From the NCBI GenBank assembly GCA_009841255.1, contig VXMD01000018.1:86438-150437 (forward strand): a DNA stretch of 64,000 nt. The letters run 5' to 3'. The notes beneath the pieces were generated by a model. That model made no database searches and had not been told where the DNA came from. It worked only from the letters and a program-made list of their open reading frames with translations. Origin of the DNA: Candidatus Poribacteria bacterium (GTDB lineage: Bacteria; Poribacteria; WGA-4E; WGA-3G). The first letter of the stretch is position 1; each line of letters opens with the position of its first letter. A program made the position numbers and the translations under genes. This document shows positions 36,880 to 45,112 of the stretch, piece after piece.

Positions 36880-37866
36880 TTAGACAACCACGTTCTGTGG
36901 TGTGCCTTCCAAAAAAGCGATGATATTGTCCACGGCGCCCTCATTAAGCAGCTCAACGCCTTCAGGTGTCATATCCGCACAATGTGGGGTCAAAATTACC
37001 TGCTCACATTCCAGAAGCGGGTGGTCCACTGGGGGCGGTTCTTGATCATAGACATCAATCGCGGCACCACCGAGGTGTCCGCCGTTCAAGGCAGCGACCA
37101 AGGCGTCTGTATCAATTACACCGCCACGTGCGACGTTGATTAAGAGGGCGTCCTGCTTCATCAAACCGAGTTCCCGTTCCCCAATGAGATGGTGACTCTC
37201 GTCTGTCAGCCTAACGTGCAGACTCACCACATCGGCGGTACGGAGCAGTTTCTCCAGCGGAACAAACTGTACCCCCAATGTCGCTGCGCGTGCCGCTGAG
37301 GGGTGATACGTCCACGCGATAACGTTCATCCCGATTGCCCGTCCCAGACGTGTCATCTCTGCCCCGATATGCCCCGTGCCTATAATTCCCAAGGTTTTGC
37401 CTTGAAGGTAAACGTTGTCCATACGGGGCCATTCACCCGCCTTCATAGATGTTGTCAGGAACGCCGCTCGTTTGGCGAGTGCGAACATCAATCCAAACCC
37501 GTGTTCCGCTACAACTGGGGCGGTCCGTCCGGGTTGATTGCAAACGGTAATTCCACGCTTTTTCGCTTCATCAAGTCCAATCATATCGGTGCCGATAGAG
37601 CAGAGCGAAATTAATTTGAGTTTCGGGAGTTGGCAGAGAATTTCATCGGACCATTTGACGATGCCGCGTGAATTGATGAGGATATCTGCATCTTCAGCAC
37701 GGCGAATTTTTTCTTCGGAGGTTTCGGGTCGGTCGGTGTAGAGCACAACATCGCCATAAGGTTTGAGGCGTTCCAGATGCGCGGAACCTTGGATTTGCGG
37801 TGGCGAATCCCCAGGGACAACAATTTTTAATTTTCGCAGGGCGTTAGATGAAGTTTTTTGTTTCAT
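36880..37866 (-). CDS. D-isomer-specific 2-hydroxyacid dehydrogenase
   Basis: This NAD-dependent dehydrogenase of about 328 residues has LGIIGTGHIGAEM for NAD binding. The catalytic Arg is in INVARGGVIDTDAL, Glu in YDQEPPPVDHPLL, and His in ILTPHCADM. It is related to phosphoglycerate and glyoxylate reductases, but the substrate is not fixed. I chose ATG 37866. The longer start at 37971 would add 35 residues that are mostly the translation of a dispersed hairpin repeat (37888-37909), so that extension is probably not real. Neither start has a strong ribosome-binding site. Confidence 0.9.
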   Translation of the reverse strand: MKQKTSSNALRKLKIVVPGDSPPQIQGSAHLERLKPYGDVVLYTDRPETSEEKIRRAEDADILINSRGIVKWSDEILCQLPKLKLISLCSIGTDMIGLDEAKKRGITVCNQPGRTAPVVAEHGFGLMFALAKRAAFLTTSMKAGEWPRMDNVYLQGKTLGIIGTGHIGAEMTRLGRAIGMNVIAWTYHPSAARAATLGVQFVPLEKLLRTADVVSLHVRLTDESHHLIGERELGLMKQDALLINVARGGVIDTDALVAALNGGHLGGAAIDVYDQEPPPVDHPLLECEQVILTPHCADMTPEGVELLNEGAVDNIIAFLEGTPQNVVV

Positions 37867-37887
37867 AGCAGTTTTTGGGTTAGCGTC

Positions 37888-37909
37888 GCCTGCGTCCGTT
37901 GTAGCAGGC
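37888..37909. repeat. Dispersed GCCTGC...GCAGGC hairpin
   Basis: This 22-base hairpin matches copies at 34456-34476 and, inverted, at 43418-43438. It lies just upstream of the chosen dehydrogenase start. Confidence 0.75.
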
Positions 37910-38002
37910 TTCGGTTTAGGCAAAAGAGGGTAGTCTCGGGATATCGTAATTGAACAGTCCTGTATCTCCATGGTTAAAAGGTTTAAAGAACTTTACAAAG
38001 AC

Positions 38003-39256
38003 CTAATTAATCAGTTTATCTATTGAATCTGCCAAATTACTAAAGGCATTCTGTAATTTTACTGATGGATCGGGTGTTTCTACGTCGCCATCGCGAGGAG
38101 CGAAGCATTTCCGATAGAGTGCGATGATCTCTTCAACCGTTGCTTGCCGTGGATTGTTCGCAGGACTTCCACTTGCGATGGCATCCTTCGCCATTTGCTC
38201 AATGACAGCCTCAAATTTTTCCTTCTCAATACCGATTTCACCGAGTCGTGGCATCTGAATATCGGTGACGAGTCGTTCCACGGCATCAATCGCGGCGTCC
38301 GCCTGTTTCATCGGGGATAACCCATCGATCGGCTCGCCCATGGCGCGTGCAATATCAGCAAAGCGATCAGGTGCACCGACGACGCTAAATTCCATTACAT
38401 CCCGTAACAACACCGAATTTGACAACCCGTGGTGGATGTGGAAATACGCACCGATGGGCCGCGACATCCCGTGCACTAAAGCGACAGACGAATTGCTGAA
38501 CGCCATGCCTGCGATAGACGCACCGATCATCATATCCGTGCGGGCTGGGATGTTTTCACCGTCCGCCCACGCTTGCCGAAGCGAACCGGAGATCATGTCA
38601 ATCGCCTTCAAGGCGAGTGCGTCGGTTATCGGTTGGGCGCGTTTGGAGATGTATGCCTCTATTGCGTGCGTTAACGCATCCACACCGACCGCGGCGGTCA
38701 AATGCGGTGGGGTTGTTAGGGATAACAGAGGGTCCACCAGTGCAACAGATGCCAATAGGCACGGGCTACTGAGCATCATCTTGACGTTTCGTTCGGTATC
38801 GGTGATGACAGTAACCTTAGAGACTTCGCTACCCGTTCCGCCTGTGGTCGGTATCGCAATGAGAGGCGCGCCTGGATTCGGGATTTTATCCACCCCCATG
38901 TAATCGGCGAAGTCATCGTCGTTCGTCAGTTTCATGGCGATGCCTTTTCCGCAGTCGATCGCACTTCCGCCACCGATGCTTACGATGACATCACAGGCTT
39001 CTTCAGCATACTGCTTTAAGCCGTCTCGGACGTTCTGTAAAGTTGGATCGGGTGTTACATCGGAGAAGCACGTACTACTGATTCCAGCACCGTGTAAATT
39101 TTGAGCGATCTTGTCGGCGTATCCGATTTTAGCGATACCCGGATCTGTTACGATGAGCGCGTTCGTTGCACCGAGCCGTTGCGTCTGTTCGCCGACGCTC
39201 TCGGACGCGCCTGCGCCTGTAATTATTGTGGATGGGAGTGTTAATGTTCTATCCAT
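38003..39256 (-). CDS. Iron-containing alcohol dehydrogenase
   Basis: The 417-residue enzyme belongs to group III (Fe-dependent) alcohol dehydrogenases. NAD binding shows as VSIGGGSAIDCGKGIAM, and iron-ligand motifs as GVDALTHAIEAYIS and HGMSRPIGAYFHIHHGLSN. It converts alcohols to aldehydes or the reverse. The start is ATG 39256 (MDRTLTLPSTIITGAGA). The frame to 39307 adds 17 atypical residues. It is 136 bases upstream of the 2-hydroxyacid dehydrogenase on the same strand, so the two may act on one catabolic path. Confidence 0.92.
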   Translation of the reverse strand: MDRTLTLPSTIITGAGASESVGEQTQRLGATNALIVTDPGIAKIGYADKIAQNLHGAGISSTCFSDVTPDPTLQNVRDGLKQYAEEACDVIVSIGGGSAIDCGKGIAMKLTNDDDFADYMGVDKIPNPGAPLIAIPTTGGTGSEVSKVTVITDTERNVKMMLSSPCLLASVALVDPLLSLTTPPHLTAAVGVDALTHAIEAYISKRAQPITDALALKAIDMISGSLRQAWADGENIPARTDMMIGASIAGMAFSNSSVALVHGMSRPIGAYFHIHHGLSNSVLLRDVMEFSVVGAPDRFADIARAMGEPIDGLSPMKQADAAIDAVERLVTDIQMPRLGEIGIEKEKFEAVIEQMAKDAIASGSPANNPRQATVEEIIALYRKCFAPRDGDVETPDPSVKLQNAFSNLADSIDKLIN

Positions 39257-39308
39257 TTTGAATTTTAGGGTAGGTTCATAGTAGTACGATTTATCGCACG
39301 TTAACAAA

Positions 39309-39350
39309 GGGCATTGTCCCGCAAGTCCACACGCGACTTGCGAATTGCCC
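39309..39350. repeat. Intergenic hairpin repeat
   Basis: CGCAAGTC and GACTTGCG form a perfect 8-bp inner stem, and GGGCA...TGCCC pairs outside it. It lies between the alcohol dehydrogenase start and the hicA end. This is a typical dispersed palindrome of this genome. Confidence 0.7.
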
Positions 39351-39428
39351 TACTACAAACAGAATCATCTATACTGTGAAGTTTGACAAAGCATTAGTGT
39401 TGTAGGCAATTTTTAATTCCGCTAAGAG

Positions 39429-39677
39429 TTACAGCAGCCCAAGACGCTCAAGATCTGTTTCTGTCCATTGTACTTGTCGCCCAATAATAGCCCTGAGAGT
39501 ACCAGGAGCAAAAGTTTGGCTCATTTTGTGAAGATGAATGGTTGTTGTCCGTCCATCTGGATGCGCAAAAAAGCGGCTTGCCCCTTTTCTTCTGGATTCA
39601 TAAAAACCGTCTTGTTTTAAAGCACGTATTAATCTTCGCGCTGTCAGTGAACGTAAGCGACTATAATCAATGGGCAT
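39429..39677 (-). CDS. hicA: HicA-family toxin (mRNA interferase)
   Basis: The 82-residue protein has the HicA fold signature: RLIRALKQDGFYESRRKGAS, HPDGRTTTIHLHK and FAPGTLRAIIG, ending WTETDLERLGLL. HicA toxins cut mRNA with a His usually found in a GSH motif. Here that place reads KGASR, so the catalytic His may be missing. The ATG begins one base after the stop of the hicB-like gene, so the two are coupled. A TTG three codons earlier would overlap hicB. Confidence 0.82.
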   Translation of the reverse strand: MPIDYSRLRSLTARRLIRALKQDGFYESRRKGASRFFAHPDGRTTTIHLHKMSQTFAPGTLRAIIGRQVQWTETDLERLGLL

Positions 39678-39678
39678 A

Positions 39679-39984
39679 TTAAACAATTACAGCAATTAGA
39701 GGCACATCACTAACCTGAATTTGCGAACGAGATTCAGACAGGTTTTCTTCTTCATTTGCCAACAGAGACTCGAAATCAATTTCTTCTCCTTGCTCCAATA
39801 GATATTCAACAAGCAGCTCAACTGCGTCTTGCAGATTCTTTAAAGCCTCTCTTTGAGTATATCCCCAACTTGCCGCACCTTTATGCTCTAATGCTGGAAT
39901 ATACGCCCGCCAAACGGCTTTCTCATCTGGCTCATCTGGCCATTTGTCCTTTTCTAAGACAACCTGAAATGAGTATGTTTTCAT
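39679..39984 (-). CDS. hicB: HicB-family antitoxin
   Basis: This protein of about 101 residues has the HicB partial-RNase-H pattern: an N-terminal strand SFQVVLEKDK, WRAYIPALEHKGAASWGYTQ, and the helix REALKNLQDAVELLVEYLLEQG. The C-terminus lacks an obvious DNA-binding domain. It precedes hicA and would neutralise it. I use ATG 39984, while a GTG at 39993 is equally possible. It lies 10 bases after a second, broken hicAB locus. Confidence 0.82.
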   Translation of the reverse strand: MKTYSFQVVLEKDKWPDEPDEKAVWRAYIPALEHKGAASWGYTQREALKNLQDAVELLVEYLLEQGEEIDFESLLANEEENLSESRSQIQVSDVPLIAVIV

Positions 39985-39994
39985 TGTAATCACC

Positions 39995-40306
39995 CTAAGC
40001 TCCGTTTAAAAATTTCTCAAGATTTTTACCGATCGTTGGCGGTGGAAGTGCCTCGTTGTCGCGATGAAAGATTTCTATCCACTCATCAATAATCTCACAT
40101 AACTGCCGATATACCTCAACTTCATCAGGACCATGGCAACATGGACCGATGATTCCGGGACAATACCCGATAAAGCATTCATCCTCGTCTGACCATTCAA
40201 CAATTTTGATGTACTGTGCACTTTCAGTCATTTTTGAGACTGCCCCTATGTTGATGAAACCCGTTTTTCTCAAATCCACGATGAATTGTCGTATTTTCCT
40301 TGGCAT
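39995..40306 (-). pseudogene. HicA N-terminus fused to truncated HicB (collapsed TA locus)
   Basis: Residues 1-25 (MPRKIRQFIVDLRKTGFINI and on) match the start of HicA toxins of the PRKIR type. The catalytic GSH region and all after it are absent. From residue 26 the frame continues directly into a HicB antitoxin (TESAQYIKIVEWSDEDECFI, CPGIIGPCCHG, EVYRQLCEIIDEW), which in turn stops before the ribbon-helix-helix tail expected after PPPT. The simplest reading is an in-frame deletion joining toxin to antitoxin and a second C-terminal loss. No strong ribosome-binding site precedes either ATG (40306, 40231). Confidence 0.75.
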
Positions 40307-40380
40307 AGAATACCATAAAGTTTATCGGATGTCCAATCTTGCCACGCCCATAGATATGAGTCCTAATTACATCAGCACTA

Positions 40381-41967
40381 TTAATGCCGGAAATGGCGGA
40401 CCCCTGTTAGCACCATCGCCATACCGTAAGCGTCTGCTGTTTCAATTACGGGTGCGTCATTGACAGAACCGCCGGGCTGAATAATAGCACTGATGCCCGC
40501 CTCACCGGCGATTTCAACACCGTCCGGGAACGGGAAATAGGCATCCGAGGCTAACACCGCACCCTTCGCCTTTTCACCCGCCTTTCGGATAGCAATGATG
40601 GCAGCATCTACGCGACTCATCTGTCCTGCTCCGATACCGACGCTTTGTGTGCCGTTGGCAAGCAAGATGCAATTCGATTTGACATGTTTGCACGCCTTCC
40701 ACGCGAATAATAGGGATTCTATCTCTGCTTCTGTTGGCACACGGGAGGTTGCGACCTCCAAATCATCAGCAGTTAAGTCGTGGATGTCTGGGTCTTGGAC
40801 CAACACACCCCCGGTAATGTTGCGAATCTGCAAGACCGGTTCTGCAGCCGAGAGCGATCCGGCTTCAAGAATCGGTCGGCGTTTAACGCGAGATAAAGCG
40901 CGCAGTGCCTTTTCGGTATAACTCGGTGCGATAATTGCGTCAATTTTCACACCGGCATTCGCGGCTTCGCGAATGATGTTTGCAGTCTGGAGTGTCACCT
41001 TCCGATTTAATCCGACAATCGAACCGAAGGCGGAGGTCCGATCACATTCCAATGCGTTCGTGAAGGCGTCTTGCAGATTACCTGCCGTTGCCAGTCCACA
41101 CGGATTATTATGCTTGATAATAGCGCAAGTCGGGGTCTCAAAGTCCTTGACGATCTCTAAAGCAGCTTCCAGATCGAGGAGGTTATTGAAGGAGAGCGGT
41201 TGCCCACTGAGTTGATTTGCCCATGCCGCAGATGCCCCTGGACGGGTTTCAGCTTTGTAGAAAGCGGCGCGCTGATGTGGGTTCTCACCGTAGCGAAGTG
41301 TGCGCTCCTTCTTGAAACGGAGGGTCAGGTAGGGGCTGGGTAACCCAGCCCGTACAACGAAGTCATCGGGTTGTGAATCTATGTTAGCGAGATAAGCAGC
41401 GATTGCGGTGTCATATTGTGCGGTATGGGCAAAGGCGGCCGTTGCGAGTTCAAATCGTCTCTCTTCTGAAAGGCAACCGTCATTTGCGTTCAGATCTGCG
41501 ATAATTTGGGAATACTGGCTCGCCGCTGTGAGGACAGCGACGTGCTTATGATTTTTCGCTGCGGCACGGATCATTGTCGGACCGCCGATGTCGATGTTCT
41601 CAATCGCCTCAGGGAGCGTTACGTCGGGCTTGGCGACGGTCGCCTCAAACGGATACAAATTGCATATCACCATGTCAATGGGAGCGATGTGGTGTGCCGC
41701 TGTTTGGGTGTTGTGTTCGGGATTATCCCGATCGGCGAGGAGTCCGCCATGAATTTTGGGGTGGAGCGTCTTGACCCTACCATCGAGCATTTCCGGGAAG
41801 CCGGTGTAGTCAGAAACATCAAGGATGTCAATCCCAGCGTCTCGGAGGTGCCGAGCGGTGCCGCCGGTGGAGAGGATCTCCGCCCCCTGCTGTGTGAGGG
41901 CATTGGCTATCTCCAAAAGGTTGGTTTTGTCGTAGACGCTGATTAAAGCGCGCTTTATCTTCATCAT
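40381..41967 (-). CDS. purH: Bifunctional AICAR transformylase / IMP cyclohydrolase
   Basis: PurH performs the last two steps of purine synthesis, formylating AICAR with 10-formyl-THF and closing the ring to IMP. The cyclohydrolase half shows RALISVYDKTN, STGGTARHL and MLDGRVKTLHPKIHGG. The transformylase half shows LRYGENPHQRAAFY, KHNNPCGLA, SDAYFPFPDGVE and IIQPGGSVND. The 528-residue length is normal. Near residues 204-214 an in-frame VVRAGLPSPYL is encoded by a palindrome (41330-41354) of the same family as the one in hyuA. It lies at the domain linker before the LRYGENPHQ motif. Confidence 0.97.
   Translation of the reverse strand: MMKIKRALISVYDKTNLLEIANALTQQGAEILSTGGTARHLRDAGIDILDVSDYTGFPEMLDGRVKTLHPKIHGGLLADRDNPEHNTQTAAHHIAPIDMVICNLYPFEATVAKPDVTLPEAIENIDIGGPTMIRAAAKNHKHVAVLTAASQYSQIIADLNANDGCLSEERRFELATAAFAHTAQYDTAIAAYLANIDSQPDDFVVRAGLPSPYLTLRFKKERTLRYGENPHQRAAFYKAETRPGASAAWANQLSGQPLSFNNLLDLEAALEIVKDFETPTCAIIKHNNPCGLATAGNLQDAFTNALECDRTSAFGSIVGLNRKVTLQTANIIREAANAGVKIDAIIAPSYTEKALRALSRVKRRPILEAGSLSAAEPVLQIRNITGGVLVQDPDIHDLTADDLEVATSRVPTEAEIESLLFAWKACKHVKSNCILLANGTQSVGIGAGQMSRVDAAIIAIRKAGEKAKGAVLASDAYFPFPDGVEIAGEAGISAIIQPGGSVNDAPVIETADAYGMAMVLTGVRHFRH
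41330..41354. repeat. Palindrome inserted in frame within purH
   Basis: TA-G-GGGCTGGGT, one A, then ACCCAGCCC-G-TA form a 9-bp core dyad with TA/TA outer pairs. It parallels 34851-34875 in hyuA in length, centre and reading frame. Confidence 0.8.
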
Positions 41968-41969
41968 AA

Positions 41970-42030
41970 TTGGTTGTCAGTTTTCAGTTCGGAAAACCCT
42001 TCGTGTTTTCCTTTCAGTTTTCAGTTAAGA
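41970..42030. repeat. Intergenic hairpin repeat upstream of purH
   Basis: GGAAAAC...GTTTTCC is framed by TCAGTTTTCAGTT sequences, the same design as 17505-17540. It separates purH from the end of the CysE-like gene. Confidence 0.6.
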
Positions 42031-42039
42031 GCCTGTTGT

Positions 42040-43260
42040 TCAGACTACGTATCGTGGGAATCCGAATCCGTCGTTTGCGACGTGGCTTCGCGCAGGGATC
42101 TGTGAGCGGTCGGGGATGATTAGGTCCATCTCTGAGGTATTTTCAACCACAGTGCCATCTCCGATACGGACGGCTTCCCCGATGTAGATTTTACCGGGTG
42201 CTTCGGAAGCACCACGGATGGTTCCAATGACGACGGAGGAACCGATTCGGCATCGGGGTCCTGTTTCAACAAATCCATATATCTCCGTGTTTGTGCCGAC
42301 AGTGGAGTGCTCGGCAATCTGGACAGGTCCGAGCAGACTGGTGTCCGTGCCGATCTCAACGAAGTCCCCAATGACGGGATGCCGTTGTTTCACTTTCACG
42401 CTTAAGCCCCCGAGTGTGCAGGGATAGATAACGCACCCTGAGCCGATGATGCCCGTCTGCCCAGTCGTTACGCCGCGATGGGGGTGTTCTAAGAAATTGG
42501 CATCGCCTATCTGCGTTTCTGGGTGCAGATCGGCTTGATAGTAGCGTCCACCGAGTTCAGAGATGGCGCGCGGCAGCAAGGGAACAGGGGTTCTGTGAAT
42601 GTTTGGGCTTTCCTCAAGGTCATCGCTGCGTGTTAAAGCGTGCGCGACATCGTGGTAAAAGAGGACACGCCACCCGGGATACGTACTTCCTACCAACTGG
42701 AGTTGATAATCCAAAACAGACGCGAGATTCAAACTCCCCAGGAAGTCTTGGTAGGGTTCAAAGGTTCGATCCTGAATTGCGGTGTCAATTTGGGAACGGA
42801 AATCAAGGGCGGCGAGTTTTTCGCGCGAGATTCCTGTGTGGAGGAGGTAGGCATCCCAGACAGCAGGATCTTTAAGAGAAGCAAAGCGATTCCAGAGTGC
42901 CCGACTCTTGAGCCGTGGCAGTTCCCAGAGAAGTGAAAAAGCGGTTTCCAGCGCAGCATCAAGCCCTGCTTCGTCTGTAACAGCCAAAAACGATTGGGCT
43001 ACCATCGCATATAACTGGTCCGTCACCTCTTCAATCGCTTCTGAGAGTTCGCGCCTTTGGTTATGCAACTGCGGGGCGTTATGGGACCCGGGTGCGACAC
43101 ATTCTAATAGATTGCCGAGCACCGTCTCAAGAATATCGCGATTGACAAATCCACGTCCAGAGCGTTGTGCCAACCCCTCTCGACTCATGCTGTCAATACG
43201 CAAGGCATCCAATTCAGACTTGCTATAGATAGGACGCAGGCGTTTCAGGGTTTGGGTCAA
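42040..43260 (-). CDS. Serine O-acetyltransferase-like left-handed beta-helix protein
   Basis: The 406-residue protein has a helical N-terminal half and a C-terminal hexapeptide-repeat beta-helix. The region HPHRGVTTGQTGIIGSGCVI, then YPCTLGG, aligns with the CysE catalytic segment. It probably acetylates serine or a similar acceptor, but it is longer than CysE, so the substrate is open. The usable start is unclear: TTG 43260 is the listed one. Upstream the frame stays open to a copy of the CCGCAAGGAAAATTAAA leader, where an ACA stands at the expected ATG position. Confidence 0.8.
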   Translation of the reverse strand: MTQTLKRLRPIYSKSELDALRIDSMSREGLAQRSGRGFVNRDILETVLGNLLECVAPGSHNAPQLHNQRRELSEAIEEVTDQLYAMVAQSFLAVTDEAGLDAALETAFSLLWELPRLKSRALWNRFASLKDPAVWDAYLLHTGISREKLAALDFRSQIDTAIQDRTFEPYQDFLGSLNLASVLDYQLQLVGSTYPGWRVLFYHDVAHALTRSDDLEESPNIHRTPVPLLPRAISELGGRYYQADLHPETQIGDANFLEHPHRGVTTGQTGIIGSGCVIYPCTLGGLSVKVKQRHPVIGDFVEIGTDTSLLGPVQIAEHSTVGTNTEIYGFVETGPRCRIGSSVVIGTIRGASEAPGKIYIGEAVRIGDGTVVENTSEMDLIIPDRSQIPARSHVANDGFGFPRYVV

Positions 43261-43417
43261 TAGCAGTTTCTTTCGGTGTTCGTAAGAAGCGTCAAAAAGT
43301 GTATTTTTAATTTTCCTTGCGGTTCGGTCAGGCGGACGTAGATAATGACCCGCCTTCCCGTATACCCGCCCTCCATTTCATTACGGGCTACGGTTTTTCA
43401 TTCTATCCAAGATAGCA

Positions 43418-43438
43418 GCCTGCAACAACGGCGCAGGC
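43418..43438. repeat. Dispersed hairpin, inverted copy
   Basis: This stretch is the exact reverse complement of 34456-34476. It lies in the 196-bp gap between the aminotransferase end and the CysE-like gene. Confidence 0.75.
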
Positions 43439-43456
43439 GAATATAAGAGAAAACCC

Positions 43457-44617
43457 TCAATAAGAAAACACCTCATTTCTCGCCTCGCGAACATTTAAAA
43501 GTTCCTGTGCAGCGGTAACGCCAGCACCTAGGGGAACGTCATATCCGATGGAGCAGAGCCCCCGCTCGAAGGCAGAAATGGCGACAATAGCATCGTTTTC
43601 ATCCATCCAGCCGAGATGTGCGATCCGGACGATTTTGCCGCTTAACTGACTCTGACCGCCAGCATAGGTGATCCCGTATGTGTCGCGCATCAAATTGACA
43701 AACGCTTTCCCATCAATTTCCGTTGGCAAACGAATAGAGGTCAAGGTATTCGCTGGAGACGTTGCAAAGAGCGAAAGCCCCAGTGCTTTAATCGCACTTC
43801 GGGTCGCGACTGCCAAGCGATTGTGGCGGGCAATGGTACTGCGAATGCCCTCCGCACAGATGCGATTTAAGGCACATTGAAGTGCTGCCAGCAGTGTCAC
43901 CGCCGGTGTGTAGGGAACAGACCCTTCCAAACCGCTCTGGTATGCTTTTTGGAAGTCGAGATAGTACTTCGGAAGGTCAGAACACTTAACAGCATCCCAT
44001 GCGCGTTGGTTGAGCGCGGCGAACGCCAGCCCGGGTGGTGTCATTAGACCTTTCTGGGAGCAGGAGACAACAACGTCCACGCCCCAATTATCCATCTGTA
44101 AATCATCGGCAGCGAGTGCGCTCACAGCGTCAACAACCAAGAGCGTCGGACGCACGCGCGTTAGACCTGCCAACGCCTCGATGTCGTGCAAGGCACCCGT
44201 CGAGGTCTCACAGAGCGTTGCAAAGACAGCTTTTACATCGGGGTGTTCCGTTAAGAGGGCTTCCACTGTCTGTGGTTCAACAGAATCCCCATACGTTACG
44301 TCAATCGGTATCACTTCAATGCCATAAGCGGTGCAGATGTCGCTCCAGCGTTCCCCGAATTTACCGCTCCGAATGACAATGACGCTGTCTCGGGGAGATA
44401 ATAGGTTGGCAACTGCGCCTTCCATAGCACCGGTTCCAGACGATGTTAGAAAGAGGACATCGTTTTCGGTTTGGAAAACGTGTTTGAGTTTTTCGAGAAT
44501 ATCTTTGATGAGGGCGACAGCATCCGCGCTGCGGTGATAGTCTATCGGTTGCGCCATTGCCAATAACGCTTCAGACGGAATCGGCGTGGGACCGGGTGTG
44601 AAAAGCCATTTTTTCAT
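43457..44617 (-). CDS. Class V aminotransferase (alanine-glyoxylate / serine-pyruvate type)
   Basis: The 386-residue PLP enzyme has an N-terminal FTPGPTPIP, then SSGTGAMEGAV. The PLP Asp is in LLVVDAVSALAADDL and the Schiff-base Lys in VSCSQKGLMTPPGLAF. The C-terminal Arg region is KIVRIAHLGWM. It moves amino groups among serine, alanine, glyoxylate and pyruvate-type partners. With the CysE-like gene next door and a 2-hydroxyacid dehydrogenase 6 kb away, a serine-related role is plausible but unproven. A CCGCAAGGTAAAATTAAA leader precedes the ATG. Confidence 0.92.
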   Translation of the reverse strand: MKKWLFTPGPTPIPSEALLAMAQPIDYHRSADAVALIKDILEKLKHVFQTENDVLFLTSSGTGAMEGAVANLLSPRDSVIVIRSGKFGERWSDICTAYGIEVIPIDVTYGDSVEPQTVEALLTEHPDVKAVFATLCETSTGALHDIEALAGLTRVRPTLLVVDAVSALAADDLQMDNWGVDVVVSCSQKGLMTPPGLAFAALNQRAWDAVKCSDLPKYYLDFQKAYQSGLEGSVPYTPAVTLLAALQCALNRICAEGIRSTIARHNRLAVATRSAIKALGLSLFATSPANTLTSIRLPTEIDGKAFVNLMRDTYGITYAGGQSQLSGKIVRIAHLGWMDENDAIVAISAFERGLCSIGYDVPLGAGVTAAQELLNVREARNEVFSY

Positions 44618-44663
44618 TCTTTAATTTTACCTTGCGGAGAAACAACGGACGCTTGAAAGTTGA

Positions 44664-44790
44664 CGTGCGTCCCTCATATCCGCCTGCGTGTTTTTGCGAA
44701 TGCTGAAATCCAATGCGAAGAAAGTCTTTGCTTGGGGTGTTTTTGCTTGGGCATTTCTGCGGATTTCTGCGGATTGTTGCAGGCTACGTG
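44664..44790 (+). repeat. Dispersed ~120-bp repeat, copy B
   Basis: This stretch closely matches the reverse complement of 9878-10000, including the CAATGCGAAGAAAGTCTTTG core and the flanking TTGTTGCAG ends. It is non-coding. Confidence 0.8.
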
Positions 44791-44815
44791 CTTAGGATTA
44801 CAGCGAATTACAATT

Positions 44816-45031
44816 TTAAGCAGTGTTGACAGCCACGACCGTTTTGCCTTCGACGTTAACAATAACCCACTCTTGGTCAAGTAGTTCGCACAACTCTATA
44901 ATTGCGGTACGTTGTGCTGTGCTATCCATCGGCACCTCAATGGTGAGTGTGGCGAATTCTTCTTTCTGTATTTCGCCCTGTTTATCGAATTTCATTGGCG
45001 TAATTTGAATTTTTTTCAATTTTGCATCCAT
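44816..45031 (-). CDS. Small conserved-looking hypothetical protein
   Basis: The 71-residue protein is preceded by AAAGGAAAAGAT, a good ribosome-binding site. It reads as a compact alpha/beta domain: KKIQITPMKFDKQGE, ATLTIEVPMDSTAQR, IIELCELLDQEWVIVNVEGK. I do not recognise a family. The gene is flanked by a dispersed repeat and the end of a Gfo/Idh gene, and it has no obvious operon partner. Confidence 0.6.
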   Translation of the reverse strand: MDAKLKKIQITPMKFDKQGEIQKEEFATLTIEVPMDSTAQRTAIIELCELLDQEWVIVNVEGKTVVAVNTA

Positions 45032-45112
45032 ATCTTTTCCTTTATTTATAACAAAGTTTACAATTACTAATACAGTACAGAGGGCGAGGTTAGAAAACCG
45101 CGCCAGCGGATT

